Shown here piece by piece: positions 17,761-26,221 of a DNA stretch of 51,831 nt. The DNA comes from Clostridium acidisoli DSM 12555 (lineage in GTDB: Bacteria; Bacillota; Clostridia; Clostridiales; Clostridiaceae). Every line of letters starts with the position of its first letter. The first letter of the stretch is position 1. A program made the translations under genes and the position numbers. The notes below the pieces were generated by a model. That model had not been told where the DNA came from. It made no database searches and saw nothing but the letters and a program-made list of their open reading frames with translations. The stretch covers positions 1-51,831 of the forward strand of contig NZ_FWXH01000019.1 of assembly GCF_900176305.1 (NCBI RefSeq), written 5' to 3'.

Positions 17761-18516
17761 TTATGCGTTTACTTCAATATCTTTGAACTCAGCAAAGCCA
17801 TTATTATTTACTTCTTCTACTAAGGTAGCATCTCCAGTTTTAACAATTTTACCATTTAAAACTATGTGAACAAAATCGGGCTTTAAATTATCTAATATTT
17901 TGCTATTATGAGTTATTATTAGCACTGCATTATCATCATTTTTAAATTTATTTACACCATTTGAAACTATCTTAACAGCATCAACATCAAGACCTGAATC
18001 TGTTTCATCCAATATTGCAAGTTTTGGATTTAACATCATCATTTGAATTATTTCATTTTTCTTTTTTTCTCCACCTGAGAAACCTACATTTAAATATCTT
18101 GAAGCGTAACTTTCATCAAATTTTAAAAGTTCTAGTTTTTCTTTAAGTTCTTTTCTAAATGCCATAAGTTTAAGTGGCTTTCCAGTTGCTGCAGATCTTG
18201 CACTTCTTAAAAGTCCTTCAACAGTTATTCCTGGAACTTCTTCGGGGGATTGGAATGATAAGAATAAGCCTTTTCTTGCCCTTTCATCTGTCTTTAGTTC
18301 CGTTACATCTTCGCCTTCAAAAAGAATGCTTCCGCTAGTAACTTTATATCTTGGGTGACCCATTACTACATTTACCAAAGTTGATTTTCCGGCTCCATTA
18401 GGTCCCATTATTACATGGACTTCGCCTTTATTTATTGTCAAATCGAGACCTTTTAATATTTCCTTGCCATCGGCCTCTGCATGTATGTTCTTTATTTCTA
18501 AAAGTTTATTTGCCAT
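17761..18516 (-). CDS. sufC: SufC ATPase of the SufBCD complex
   Basis: The 251-residue ABC-type ATPase has Walker A GPNGAGKSTLVNVVMG, Q-loop LSFQSPEEVPGI (the Suf-specific sequence), signature NVGFSGGEKKKNEIIQMM and Walker B LAILDETDSGLDVDAV. It is soluble and drives conformational change in SufBD. It is the first gene of the operon and its promoter is visible upstream. Confidence 0.97.
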   Translation of the reverse strand: MANKLLEIKNIHAEADGKEILKGLDLTINKGEVHVIMGPNGAGKSTLVNVVMGHPRYKVTSGSILFEGEDVTELKTDERARKGLFLSFQSPEEVPGITVEGLLRSARSAATGKPLKLMAFRKELKEKLELLKFDESYASRYLNVGFSGGEKKKNEIIQMMMLNPKLAILDETDSGLDVDAVKIVSNGVNKFKNDDNAVLIITHNSKILDNLKPDFVHIVLNGKIVKTGDATLVEEVNNNGFAEFKDIEVNA

Positions 18517-18570
18517 AATTTTCTCTCCTAAACTATTTTTAATCCCGAGCGTTTCACTCTGATATACTAT

Positions 18571-18599
18571 ATTTTAAAGCTCGCTTTATTATTTGTCAA
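18571..18599 (-). promoter_or_regulatory. SigA-type promoter of the suf operon
   Basis: TTGACA (18594-18599), 17-base spacer and TAAAAT (18571-18576) on the minus strand, 55 bases upstream of sufC. No IscR-type regulator is encoded nearby. Confidence 0.8.
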
Positions 18600-18661
18600 T
18601 AATTATTATTTTCAACTTGCATATTTATGAAAAGTAAAGCTTTTCAATACTTCTAAAGGAT

Positions 18662-18700
18662 AAAAAAATAAAGATTGCAATTGCAATCTTTATTTTTTTA
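18662..18700 (-). terminator. Intrinsic terminator of the 2-hydroxyacid dehydrogenase gene
   Basis: A near-perfect palindrome centred on AAAGATTGCAATTGCAATCTTT with A/T runs on both sides. It works for either strand and separates the dehydrogenase gene from the suf promoter. Confidence 0.88.
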
Positions 18701-18727
18701 TCACCTACACACTATGCATAAAAGCAA

Positions 18728-19705
18728 TTATAATTTAAGTTCTGGAACAACATTTGGTGCTTCCTCTCCATTAAGAACCTTTATTGCATTTTCTGCTGCC
18801 ATCATAATCATGTCAGAACGTGTTTTTTCTGTTGCTGAACCTATATGTGGAAGAAGAACTACATTATTAAGTTCCAAAAGCGGATTATCTTTTTTAATTG
18901 GTTCATGTTCATAAACATCAAGTCCAGCACCTAAAATTTGTCCATTTTTAAGTGCTCCTATAAGTGCATGTTCATTTACAGTCTGCCCTCTTGAGGCATT
19001 TATAAATATTGCTGTATCCTTCATCATTTCAAATTCACGGTAATCTACAAGCCTATATGTTTCTTTTGTAAATGGTGTCATCAATACAATAAAATCTGAT
19101 TTTTTTATTAAAGTCTCAAAACCAGCATATTTTATTCCAAGCTTTTCTTCTGCCTCTATTTTTCTATGCCTATTATAATATAATACTTCCATATCGAAAC
19201 CAAATTTTGCTCTTTTAGCTATGGCCTCTCCAATTCTTCCTAGTCCTATGATTCCTATAGTCCTATGATGAACATCAATTCCAAATAAATTCTTTTCGTC
19301 TCCAACATGCCACTTATTATTTCTAACGTATCTGTCAAGTTCAACAGCTCTTCTAGCTGTACTTAGGATAAGTGTAAACACAAGATCGGCTACGGAGTCA
19401 TTCAAAATATTTGGTGTATTTGTTCCAACTACATTTCTTTCCTTCATAGCTTTTAAGTCAAAATTGTCATACCCTACTGCAGTGTTACATACAACCTTTA
19501 ATTTAGGTGCTTTACTTAGAAGTTCTTCATCTACCTTTATATCTCCGGGTATTATTAGTCCATCTGCATTTTGTATTGCTTCTAGCAGCTTTTTTCTTGG
19601 TATTCCGCTATTTTTATCCCACATTCCACAATCACAATATTTACTAATGTATTTCACTACTTCTTGACCTGCATTTTTAGCTATAAAAACTTTAGATTTA
19701 TCCAT
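18728..19705 (-). CDS. D-isomer-specific 2-hydroxyacid dehydrogenase (glyoxylate/hydroxypyruvate reductase-like)
   Basis: The 325-residue protein is a NAD(P)-dependent 2-hydroxyacid dehydrogenase: the Rossmann motif TIGIIGLGRIGEAIAKRA, then YYNRHRK after the second strand, INASRGQTVNEHAL with the substrate Arg, DVYEHEP with the Glu, and LLPHIGSATEKTR with the catalytic His. The short length without an ACT domain argues against phosphoglycerate dehydrogenase with a regulatory tail. Glyoxylate, hydroxypyruvate or a branched 2-ketoacid could be the substrate. It is a single-gene unit with its own terminator. Confidence 0.92.
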   Translation of the reverse strand: MDKSKVFIAKNAGQEVVKYISKYCDCGMWDKNSGIPRKKLLEAIQNADGLIIPGDIKVDEELLSKAPKLKVVCNTAVGYDNFDLKAMKERNVVGTNTPNILNDSVADLVFTLILSTARRAVELDRYVRNNKWHVGDEKNLFGIDVHHRTIGIIGLGRIGEAIAKRAKFGFDMEVLYYNRHRKIEAEEKLGIKYAGFETLIKKSDFIVLMTPFTKETYRLVDYREFEMMKDTAIFINASRGQTVNEHALIGALKNGQILGAGLDVYEHEPIKKDNPLLELNNVVLLPHIGSATEKTRSDMIMMAAENAIKVLNGEEAPNVVPELKL

Positions 19706-19784
19706 ATTGTGCCACCCCTTTTAAAATGATATTTTTATTTAATTATATCATAATCAAATATGTGAAAGTTCAGCTGTCTATAAT

Positions 19785-20330
19785 TCAATAATTAATCTTC
19801 TTTATACAATCTTTAATCCAATCTATATAAGTTTTTTCTCTCATAATTGCACCATTTAAAACAATATAATCACCAAATTCAGGTGAAGATACTTTTGATA
19901 CATTCTTTTTCTTTGAAAGCTCCTCCATGGAACTCTCTAGATACTTTAATCTTTTTAAATGTTTTACTAACGCACTTTGGAATTGTTTTAACAAAATTTC
20001 ATTATCCATTTCATCACAAAAATAAGCTTTAAGCCTAAAAACATCCTTTGGTGTCGGTTCTAATGGCTCATCTCTTTCAAGCCATTTTCTTAAGCAACCT
20101 TTCCCCTTTTCAGTTATTGTATACAACTTTTTTTCTAATTTTTCACCTTGAATAATAACTTCATATGAAATTAACTCTTCATCAGTTAATTTTTTTAATT
20201 CAGGATAGATTTGACTATGTTTAGCATACCAAAAATCAACTAATCCACTATTAAATTCTTTTGTTATATCATAGCCTGTTAATGGCTTTCTATTAATCAA
20301 TCCTAGGATTGCATATTTTAAAGTTCTCAT
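19785..20330 (-). CDS. PadR-family transcriptional regulator
   Basis: The 181-residue protein is PadR-like: an N-terminal winged helix (LKYAILGLINRKPLTGYDI, then HSQIYPELKKLTDEELIS) and a C-terminal Vir_alpha-type helical dimer domain (EPTPKDVFRLKAYFCDE onward). PadR proteins commonly repress a divergent gene and respond to phenolic acids or drugs. The divergent neighbour is an enoate reductase, and an ATGT-N8-ACAT operator (20410-20425) overlaps that gene's promoter. Control of the enoate reductase is therefore well supported, while the inducer is unknown. Confidence 0.93.
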   Translation of the reverse strand: MRTLKYAILGLINRKPLTGYDITKEFNSGLVDFWYAKHSQIYPELKKLTDEELISYEVIIQGEKLEKKLYTITEKGKGCLRKWLERDEPLEPTPKDVFRLKAYFCDEMDNEILLKQFQSALVKHLKRLKYLESSMEELSKKKNVSKVSSPEFGDYIVLNGAIMREKTYIDWIKDCIKKINY

Positions 20331-20409
20331 ATACTGTGCACCTCATTCTTTCTCATTATTATATTATCATGCTTAAGCGTTAAGTAAAATACAATATATT
20401 CATTTTAAC

Positions 20410-20425
20410 ATGTAAATGTTGACAT
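20410..20425. promoter_or_regulatory. PadR operator ATGT-N8-ACAT
   Basis: An exact match to the family operator lies between the divergent padR and enoate reductase genes. Its right half overlaps the TTGACA at 20419-20424, so a bound PadR would block RNA polymerase. Confidence 0.75.
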
Positions 20426-20448
20426 GATTTAATGCAAAAGAATATAAT
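20419..20448 (+). promoter_or_regulatory. SigA-type promoter of the enoate reductase gene
   Basis: TTGACA (20419-20424), 18-base spacer, TATAAT (20443-20448) on the plus strand. Confidence 0.85.
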
Positions 20449-20540
20449 ATATGTAAAGGCAATAAATTAATTGTTTTAAAACGTTTAATTATGTTAAACC
20501 TTTAACTATTGCTTAAAATATAAATTTAGGAGGGCCATTT

Positions 20541-22535
20541 ATGAACAAGTATAAAAAATTGTTTGAGCCAATTAAAATTGGAAAATGTGAAATAAAAAAT
20601 CGTTTTGCATTAGCACCAATGGGACCACTAGGTCTAGCTGATAGTGAAGGTGGCTTTAATCAAAGAGGAATTGATTATTATACTGAACGAGCAAAAGGTG
20701 GAACAGGTTTAATAATTACAGGTGTTACATTTGTTGATAATGAAGTTGAAGAACATGGTATGCCTAATTGTCCATGTCCTACACATAACCCTGTTCAATT
20801 CGTTAGAACGGGAAGAGAAATGACTGAAAGAATACATGCTTACAATGCAAAGGTATTTTTACAAATGTCAGGTGGTTTTGGTAGAGTTACAATTCCAACT
20901 AATCTTGGAGAATTCCCACCAGTTGCACCATCTCCAATTCAACATAGATGGCTTGATAAAACTTGTCGAGAACTTACAATAGAAGAAATTAAGTCCATAG
21001 TTAAAAAGTTTGGCGATGGGGCTTATAATGCAAAAAGAGCTGGATTTGATGGAGTACAAATTCATGCTGTTCATGAAGGCTATCTTATAGATCAGTTTGC
21101 TATTTCATTATTCAATCATAGAACTGATGAATATGGTGGAACCCTTGAAAATAGACTTCGTTTTGCACGTGAAATAGTTGAAGAAATTAAAAATAGATGT
21201 GGAGAAGATTTCCCTGTAACCCTTAGATATTCACCAAAAAGCTTTATTAAAGATCTTAGAGATGGAGCACTTCCAGGTGAAGAATTTGTTGAAAAGGGTA
21301 GAGATATTGAAGAAGGTATTGAAGCTGCTAAATTACTTGTATCTTATGGATATGATTCTTTAGATACAGACGTTGGATCTTACGATTCATGGTGGTGGAG
21401 TCATCCCCCAATGTATCAAGAAAAGGGCCTTTACAGACCATATGCCAAACTAATGAAGGAAACTGTAGATGTACCAGTTATATGTGCAGGAAGAATGGAT
21501 GATCCAGATATGGCACTAGAAGCTATTGAAAACGGAACATGTGATATCATAAGTCTTGGCAGACCTCTACTTGCAGATCCTGATTATGTAAACAAATTAA
21601 GAAGCAATAATTGTAAATCAATTAGGCCTTGCATATCATGTCAGGAAGGTTGTATGGGACGTATTCAACATTATTCAATGCTTAACTGCGCTGTAAATCC
21701 TCAAGCTTGTAAAGAAAAGGATAATGCACTTACACCTATATTAAAGAAGAAAAAAGTTTTAGTAGTTGGTGGAGGAGTAGCTGGCTGTGAAGCTGCTAGA
21801 GTTCTTGCTCTTAGAGGTCATGAACCTGTACTTTACGAAAAAAATGACAAATTAGGCGGAAATCTTATACCAGGTGGAGCACCAGACTTTAAAGAAGATG
21901 ACCTTGCTTTAGCTGCTTGGTATGCAAATACATTAAAGGACTTGAATGTTGCGGTTAACTTAAATAGCAAAGTTACAAAAGAACAAATTTTAGCTGCTAA
22001 TTATGATAGCGTAATAATTGCTACAGGTTCTACTCCAAAAGTATTCCCACTTGGAGATGATGAAAAAGTATTTACAGCAGCAGATGTTTTGATGGACAAA
22101 AAAGATTGCAAAGACACTACAGTTATAGTTGGGGGTGGCTTAGTTGGCTGTGAACTTGCACTTCATCTTGTTAAAAAAGGCAAGAAAGTGACTATAGTAG
22201 AAGCCTTAGATAAAATTCTTGCATTAAATGGGCCTTTATGCTCTGCAAACAGCGACATGCTTGAAAAGTTGATTCCGTTTAACAATATTGATGTAAAAAC
22301 AAATTCAAAAGTTAAAACATATAAAAATGGAATTCTTGAAATGGAAACAAAAAATGGAATTGAAAAACTTGAATGTGATTCAGTTATACTTTCTGTAGGA
22401 TATAAAGAAGAAAATTCTTTATATAAAGAACTCGAATTTGAAGTTCCAGAAATATATCTTTTAGGAGATGCACGTAGAGTATCTAACATAATGTATGGAA
22501 TTTGGGATGCTTACGAGGTTGCAAACCACATATAA
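20541..22535 (+). CDS. 2-enoate reductase-type old yellow enzyme (FMN, Fe-S, FAD)
   Basis: The 664-residue flavoprotein has three parts. An FMN TIM barrel (about 1-350) carries the substrate His motif in QIHAVHEGYLIDQF and VICAGRMDDPDMA. A [4Fe-4S] loop has CISCQEGC then a fourth Cys in MLNCAVNP (about 365-390). A C-terminal NAD(P)H/FAD module begins VLVVGGGVAGCEAARVL, with a second GGGLVGCELALHL. Length and layout match clostridial 2-enoate reductases (including cinnamate-type reductases), which saturate the C=C bond of unsaturated carboxylic acids; 2,4-dienoyl-CoA reductase is the main alternative. AGGAGGG precedes the start. PadR-type control hints at an aromatic acid substrate, which is inference. 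Confidence 0.92.
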   Translation: MNKYKKLFEPIKIGKCEIKNRFALAPMGPLGLADSEGGFNQRGIDYYTERAKGGTGLIITGVTFVDNEVEEHGMPNCPCPTHNPVQFVRTGREMTERIHAYNAKVFLQMSGGFGRVTIPTNLGEFPPVAPSPIQHRWLDKTCRELTIEEIKSIVKKFGDGAYNAKRAGFDGVQIHAVHEGYLIDQFAISLFNHRTDEYGGTLENRLRFAREIVEEIKNRCGEDFPVTLRYSPKSFIKDLRDGALPGEEFVEKGRDIEEGIEAAKLLVSYGYDSLDTDVGSYDSWWWSHPPMYQEKGLYRPYAKLMKETVDVPVICAGRMDDPDMALEAIENGTCDIISLGRPLLADPDYVNKLRSNNCKSIRPCISCQEGCMGRIQHYSMLNCAVNPQACKEKDNALTPILKKKKVLVVGGGVAGCEAARVLALRGHEPVLYEKNDKLGGNLIPGGAPDFKEDDLALAAWYANTLKDLNVAVNLNSKVTKEQILAANYDSVIIATGSTPKVFPLGDDEKVFTAADVLMDKKDCKDTTVIVGGGLVGCELALHLVKKGKKVTIVEALDKILALNGPLCSANSDMLEKLIPFNNIDVKTNSKVKTYKNGILEMETKNGIEKLECDSVILSVGYKEENSLYKELEFEVPEIYLLGDARRVSNIMYGIWDAYEVANHI

Positions 22536-22671
22536 TAAAGTGAAACTTGCACTCAGATGGGGTTTTGTTTTTGACACCATCTGAGTGTTAGTTTAACAAA
22601 TCCAGCGCTTAGCATCCGTTAACTCAATGCTTGCATAAGTGAGAGTCTTACGGATGGTAGCGAATGGATAA
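22535..22671 (+). repeat. Dispersed hairpin repeat family 1, copy A
   Basis: About 137 bases directly after the enoate reductase stop codon. It recurs in inverted orientation at 29185-29324 with a few scattered differences and one short variable stretch. It contains two hairpins: CACTCAGATGG/CCATCTGAGTG (22560-22588 region) and CATCCGT/ACGGATG around TTAACTCAATGCTTGCATAAG. No open frame and no terminal inverted repeats are seen. Confidence 0.9.
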
Positions 22672-22680
22672 AACTAAAGA

Positions 22681-22730
22681 AATAACAAGTCAAACTATCT
22701 ATTTTTCATAATTTGGCTTGTTATTTTTTT
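22681..22730 (+). terminator. Intrinsic terminator of the enoate reductase transcript
   Basis: The stem AATAACAAGTCAAA with TTTGGCTTGTTATT (one G-U) is followed by seven Ts. It lies beyond repeat copy A, so the repeat is probably part of the 3' untranslated region. Confidence 0.85.
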
Positions 22731-22770
22731 CATATGCTTAAATTCTAAGTAGTTCTATATTGCAAAGTAC

Positions 22771-23041
22771 AGGTTAAGGGTTTTTACTCTACTGCGTGAG
22801 TAAAAAAGTGAAAGATTGCCACGAGGCGGCAAGATTAAAGAATTAACGATGATAGCGTTAATGGTGAGAGAATTTGCTTTCAGCAAAAGGTTCCTGTTAC
22901 GTAAGTAACTTCTCTCACCTTTGACGGCCTTGGCATCGTCAAATCTTTCATCTAGCCTAAGGCTTTCTTTAACCTTTTCATCTAGCTTTAGCTATGATGA
23001 AAATCTTTAGTTTTTGCTTCGCAATTTCTTACTATTATAAA
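22771..23041. repeat. Dispersed hairpin-array repeat family 2, copy C
   Basis: About 270 non-coding bases made almost wholly of back-to-back hairpins: TTTTTACTC/GAGTAAAAA (22781-22806), TTGCC/GGCAA (22816-22832), ATTAACG/CGTTAAT (22842-22862), a two-branch structure closed by GGTGAGAGAA/TTCTCTCACC (22863-22919) enclosing TTTGCT/AGCAAA and GTTAC/GTAAC, TTTGACG/CGTCAAA (22920-22943), AGCC/GGCT, TTTTCATC/GATGAAAA (22975-23002) and TTGC/GCAA. An inverted copy occurs at 51463-51831. Confidence 0.9.
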
Positions 23042-23059
23042 ATAATACAATATTTAATT

Positions 23060-23524
23060 CTATTTTATACTTTTTAATAAGTTAGCCATCTCAATAGCGG
23101 AAACTGCTGCATCATATCCCTTATTCCCAGCCTTAGTTCCTGCTCTTTCTATTGCCTGCTCAATGGAGTCCGTAGTTAAAACCCCAAATATAACTGGTTT
23201 TCCTGACTTAAGTCCCACTTGTGCTACTCCTTTAGAAACCTCTGCACAAACATAATCATAATGTGAAGTTGAGCCCTTTATTACTGCTCCTAGGCATATT
23301 ACTGCATCATACTTATCACTTTTAGTCATTTTATCTGCTACAAGCGGTATTTCAAAGGCTCCCGGAACCCATGCAATATCAATTTCTTCATCCTCTACGC
23401 CATGTCTTTTTAAACCGTCAATAGCACCAGCTACAAGTTTTGAAACTATAAATTCATTAAACCTTCCAGCAACAATACCAATTTTTAATCCCTGTGCAAC
23501 TAATTTTCCCTCATAAATATTCAT
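23060..23524 (-). CDS. ribH: 6,7-dimethyl-8-ribityllumazine synthase
   Basis: The 154-residue protein has the RibH signatures [33 protein letters not shown] and [15 protein letters not shown], where His is the general acid/base. It joins the pyrimidine intermediate with dihydroxybutanone phosphate and assembles into shells. It is the last gene of the riboflavin operon, with AGGAGGAAAAAG before the start. Confidence 0.97.
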   Translation of the reverse strand: MNIYEGKLVAQGLKIGIVAGRFNEFIVSKLVAGAIDGLKRHGVEDEEIDIAWVPGAFEIPLVADKMTKSDKYDAVICLGAVIKGSTSHYDYVCAEVSKGVAQVGLKSGKPVIFGVLTTDSIEQAIERAGTKAGNKGYDAAVSAIEMANLLKSIK

Positions 23525-23605
23525 CTTTTTCCTCCTGTTAATATAAATAATTTTTTACATAGTAGTGATCTATTATGAATAAATCACATTTATTGGACAC
23601 CACAA

Positions 23606-24799
23606 TTAAAATTCCAATAAGTGTCCCATCTTGCTCTTCTTAGTTTTTAAATAAAATTCGTCAACCTCATTGTAGTTAATTTGTATAGGCACTCTTTCTA
23701 AAACATTAATCCCATACTCAGATAGCTTTTCTATTTTTTCAGGATTATTTGTCATAAGCCTTATATTGTTTAAACCTAAATCATTTAAAATGTCAGCTGC
23801 AATGTTGTATTCTCTTAAATCCGCATCAAATCCTAATGCCAAATTTGCCTCTACAGTGTCCATGCCCTCATCTTGAAGTGCATAAGCTTTAAGTTTATTT
23901 ATAAGGCCAATTCCTCTTCCTTCCTGCCTCATATAAACTAGTACCCCAGTACCCTCTTCTGCTATTCTTTTCATAGCAGCATCATACTGCTCACCACAAT
24001 CACATCTTTTTGAACCAAGTGCATCCCCAGTTAAACATTCAGAATGAACTCTAACAAGGATGTTATCTTTGTTTTTAATATCACCTTTAACAAGTGCAAC
24101 ATGATGTTCTGCATTGATTTTATTCACATATCCATATATCTTAAAGTCACCATATCTTGTAGGAAGTTTAGTTTTAACAACCTTTTTTACTAAGTTCTCA
24201 TGGATTTTTCTATACTCTATAAGTGATGCCACTGTTATGATTTTCAAATTATGTTTTTTAGCATATTTCATTAAATCTGGAACCCTTGCCATAGTTCCAT
24301 CCTCATTCATTATTTCACATATAACCCCAGCACCCTTAAAGCCAGCAATTTTAGCTAAATCAACAGCTGCTTCTGTATGACCAATTCTTGTAAGCACACC
24401 TCCTTCTCTTGCTCTCAGTGGAAATACATGTCCTGGTCTTCTAAACTCTTCTGGCTTCGAATCAGCCCTTATGGCTTTTTTAATCGTCATAGCTCTTTCA
24501 AATGCAGATATTCCTGTTGTAGTATCTATATAATCTATAGATACAGTAAATGCAGTCTCGTGATTATCTGTATTGTTTTCTACCATTGGACTTATGTTTA
24601 ACTTTTCAAGCATTTTTCCTTCCATTGGCATACAGATAAGTCCCCTTGCATATTTGGCCATAAAATTTATGGCTTCACCTGTCACCTTTTCAGCTGCCAT
24701 AATGAGGTCACCCTCATTTTCCCTATTTTCATCATCTACAACTATTACAAGCTTTCCATCTTTTATATCCTTAACTGCTTCTTCAATTGTATTAAACAT
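23606..24799 (-). CDS. ribBA: Bifunctional DHBP synthase / GTP cyclohydrolase II
   Basis: The 397-residue fusion has an N-terminal dihydroxybutanone phosphate synthase ([18 protein letters not shown] and [14 protein letters not shown]) and, from about residue 205, a C-terminal GTP cyclohydrolase II with the zinc cysteines in [20 protein letters not shown] and the [13 protein letters not shown] motif. It makes both precursors of riboflavin, from ribulose 5-phosphate and GTP. It is in the FMN-riboswitch operon between ribE and ribH. Confidence 0.97.
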   Translation of the reverse strand: MFNTIEEAVKDIKDGKLVIVVDDENRENEGDLIMAAEKVTGEAINFMAKYARGLICMPMEGKMLEKLNISPMVENNTDNHETAFTVSIDYIDTTTGISAFERAMTIKKAIRADSKPEEFRRPGHVFPLRAREGGVLTRIGHTEAAVDLAKIAGFKGAGVICEIMNEDGTMARVPDLMKYAKKHNLKIITVASLIEYRKIHENLVKKVVKTKLPTRYGDFKIYGYVNKINAEHHVALVKGDIKNKDNILVRVHSECLTGDALGSKRCDCGEQYDAAMKRIAEEGTGVLVYMRQEGRGIGLINKLKAYALQDEGMDTVEANLALGFDADLREYNIAADILNDLGLNNIRLMTNNPEKIEKLSEYGINVLERVPIQINYNEVDEFYLKTKKSKMGHLLEF

Positions 24800-24818
24800 A
24801 AAATTCCACTCCTTTTAT

Positions 24819-25469
24819 CTATATAAATCCATTTTGTTTTAAAAACCCTAAATCCATTTTTTTATTTTCTTTTTTTTCTGCATCTAAATTAAGCAATTTT
24901 TCAACATACTTACTAAGTACATCACATTCAATGTTCACCATTGAGCCCTTAATCTTTTTCAGTAATATTGTTTCCTTTGCTGTGTGTGGTATTATTGATA
25001 CTTTAAAGCATTTATCATCTACATAAGCCACAGTTAAGCTTACTCCATCAAGTGCTATTGAACCTTTTTCTACTATATATCTTAAAATGTCACCATCTGC
25101 TTTTATTGTTATCCATACAGCATTATCTTCTTTTTGAAGGTTTAGTATCTCACCTATTCCATCTATATGACCAGACACAATATGCCCACCTAGTCTATCT
25201 TGAAGTCTTAATGCCCTTTCTAAATTTACCTTTTCACCTATTTTTAAGTTTCCTAGATTACTTCTTCTAATTGTTTCTGCCATAACATCTGCAGTAAACC
25301 TTGAATTATTCATATTTGAAATTGTAAGGCATACTCCATTTGTACTTATGCTATCACCAATTTTTAAACCAGTTAAAATATCACTAGCCTCAATAGTTAA
25401 TCTTGATGATTTTTCTCCCTTTTCAATAACTTTAACAGTTCCTTCTCCCTCAATTAAACCTGTAAACAC
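24819..25469 (-). CDS. ribE: Riboflavin synthase, alpha subunit
   Basis: The 216-residue protein has the duplicated lumazine-binding barrel: MFTGLIEGEGTV with STNGVCLTI in the first half and GHIVSGHIDGIGEI with ALDGVSLTVAYV in the second. It dismutates two lumazine molecules to riboflavin. The C-terminal 20 residues (KKENKKMDLGFLKQ) are a short charged tail. Confidence 0.96.
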   Translation of the reverse strand: MFTGLIEGEGTVKVIEKGEKSSRLTIEASDILTGLKIGDSISTNGVCLTISNMNNSRFTADVMAETIRRSNLGNLKIGEKVNLERALRLQDRLGGHIVSGHIDGIGEILNLQKEDNAVWITIKADGDILRYIVEKGSIALDGVSLTVAYVDDKCFKVSIIPHTAKETILLKKIKGSMVNIECDVLSKYVEKLLNLDAEKKENKKMDLGFLKQNGFI

Positions 25470-25484
25470 CTTATAATCACCTTC

Positions 25485-25913
25485 TTATTCCCATGATCTA
25501 TTAAACTCTTTGTTTAAATCTCTGCACTCTTTTTCTAGAACTCCAACTGTCACCTCTATACCATGTTCTTTTAAAATTTCTATGCTTTTTCCTTTTACAA
25601 GAGGGTTAGGATCTACATTACCAATTACAACCCTTTTTAGTGCGTTTTCCATAACTGTATTTACACATGGTGGTGTTTTACCATAGTGGCAACAAGGTTC
25701 TAAAGTTACGTAAAGGATACCTCCCTGTGCACTTTGTTTTAAGCTACTAATTGCATTTACTTCTGCATGTGGTCCACCATAGATTTCATGATATCCTTCA
25801 CCAATAATCTGTCCATCTTTTACAATTACTGCTCCAACCATAGGATTAGGTTTAACATTTTCTCCTCCTTTTTTTGCAAGTTCCAATGCTCTTCTCATAA
25901 AAAATTCGTCCAC
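25485..25913 (-). CDS. ribD: Stand-alone RibD deaminase domain (no reductase domain)
   Basis: The 142-residue protein is only the N-terminal half of RibD. It holds the complete zinc site, His49 and Glu51 in PHAEV and Cys74 and Cys83 in EPCCHYGKTPPC, so it should deaminate the pyrimidine made from GTP. It ends ECRDLNKEFNRSWE exactly where the reductase domain would begin, followed after 15 bases by ribE, with no trace of a frameshifted reductase remainder. It is the first gene after the FMN riboswitch. The missing reductase step can be supplied by the paralogue at 26222-27295, whose own deaminase is degenerate. Confidence 0.93.
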   Translation of the reverse strand: MDEFFMRRALELAKKGGENVKPNPMVGAVIVKDGQIIGEGYHEIYGGPHAEVNAISSLKQSAQGGILYVTLEPCCHYGKTPPCVNTVMENALKRVVIGNVDPNPLVKGKSIEILKEHGIEVTVGVLEKECRDLNKEFNRSWE

Positions 25914-25937
25914 TTATTCTCACCTCTTCAAAAAATA

Positions 25938-25969
25938 GATGCCCTGAGTAAACTAAACTCAGGGCATCA
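25938..25969 (-). terminator. Second terminator-like hairpin of the FMN riboswitch
   Basis: A 14-bp perfect stem (GATGCCCTGAGTTT with its complement) is followed by TATTTTTTG on the minus strand, directly before the ribosome site of the first riboflavin gene. Confidence 0.9.
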
Positions 25970-25999
25970 TAAAACTACAAAATATAACATAAAAAGTAA

Positions 26000-26026
26000 A
26001 GCTCTGAAATATAAAATTTCAGAGCT
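26000..26026 (-). terminator. First terminator-like hairpin of the FMN riboswitch
   Basis: The stem AGCTCTGAAAT/TTTCAGAGCT is followed by TTACTTTTTAT. It lies between the aptamer and a second, stronger terminator, giving a two-hairpin expression platform. Confidence 0.7.
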
Positions 26027-26060
26027 CAAAAACAAATAAAAGTAACATAATTACCTTATT

Positions 26061-26166
26061 ATCTTCTTTCATCCAGACTTTACTGTCGGCTTCGGAATTT
26101 AACCGAATCTACCATTATGGTTCGCGGGCTTTACCGCCGGTAGGGAATTTCACCCTGCCCCGAAGA
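26061..26166 (-). promoter_or_regulatory. FMN riboswitch (RFN element)
   Basis: The minus strand shows CTTCGGGGCAGGGTGAAATT, CCCTACCGGCGGTAAAGCCC, GCGAACC, GATTCGGTTAAATTCCGAAG, CCGACAGTAAAGTCTGGATG and AAAGAAG, the near-invariant RFN blocks. FMN binding should terminate transcription before the deaminase-ribE-ribBA-ribH genes. Confidence 0.98.
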
Positions 26167-26221
26167 CTTACATATTAAATTATAATTTAAAGTTACATCA
26201 ACGTTATAAATTTGTCAAGTA

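Noticed and set aside
22535-23041. Insertion sequence or integron remnant
   Set aside because: No transposase fragment, no terminal inverted repeats and no target duplication are seen; the region is two separate hairpin repeats plus a terminator.
22771-23041. CRISPR array
   Set aside because: The units are hairpins of different sequence and length, not identical direct repeats with regular spacers, and no cas genes are present.
25485-25913. Frameshifted or broken full-length ribD
   Set aside because: The stop is followed after 15 bases by ribE with normal spacing, and no reductase-like sequence is present in any frame downstream; the gene is cleanly short.
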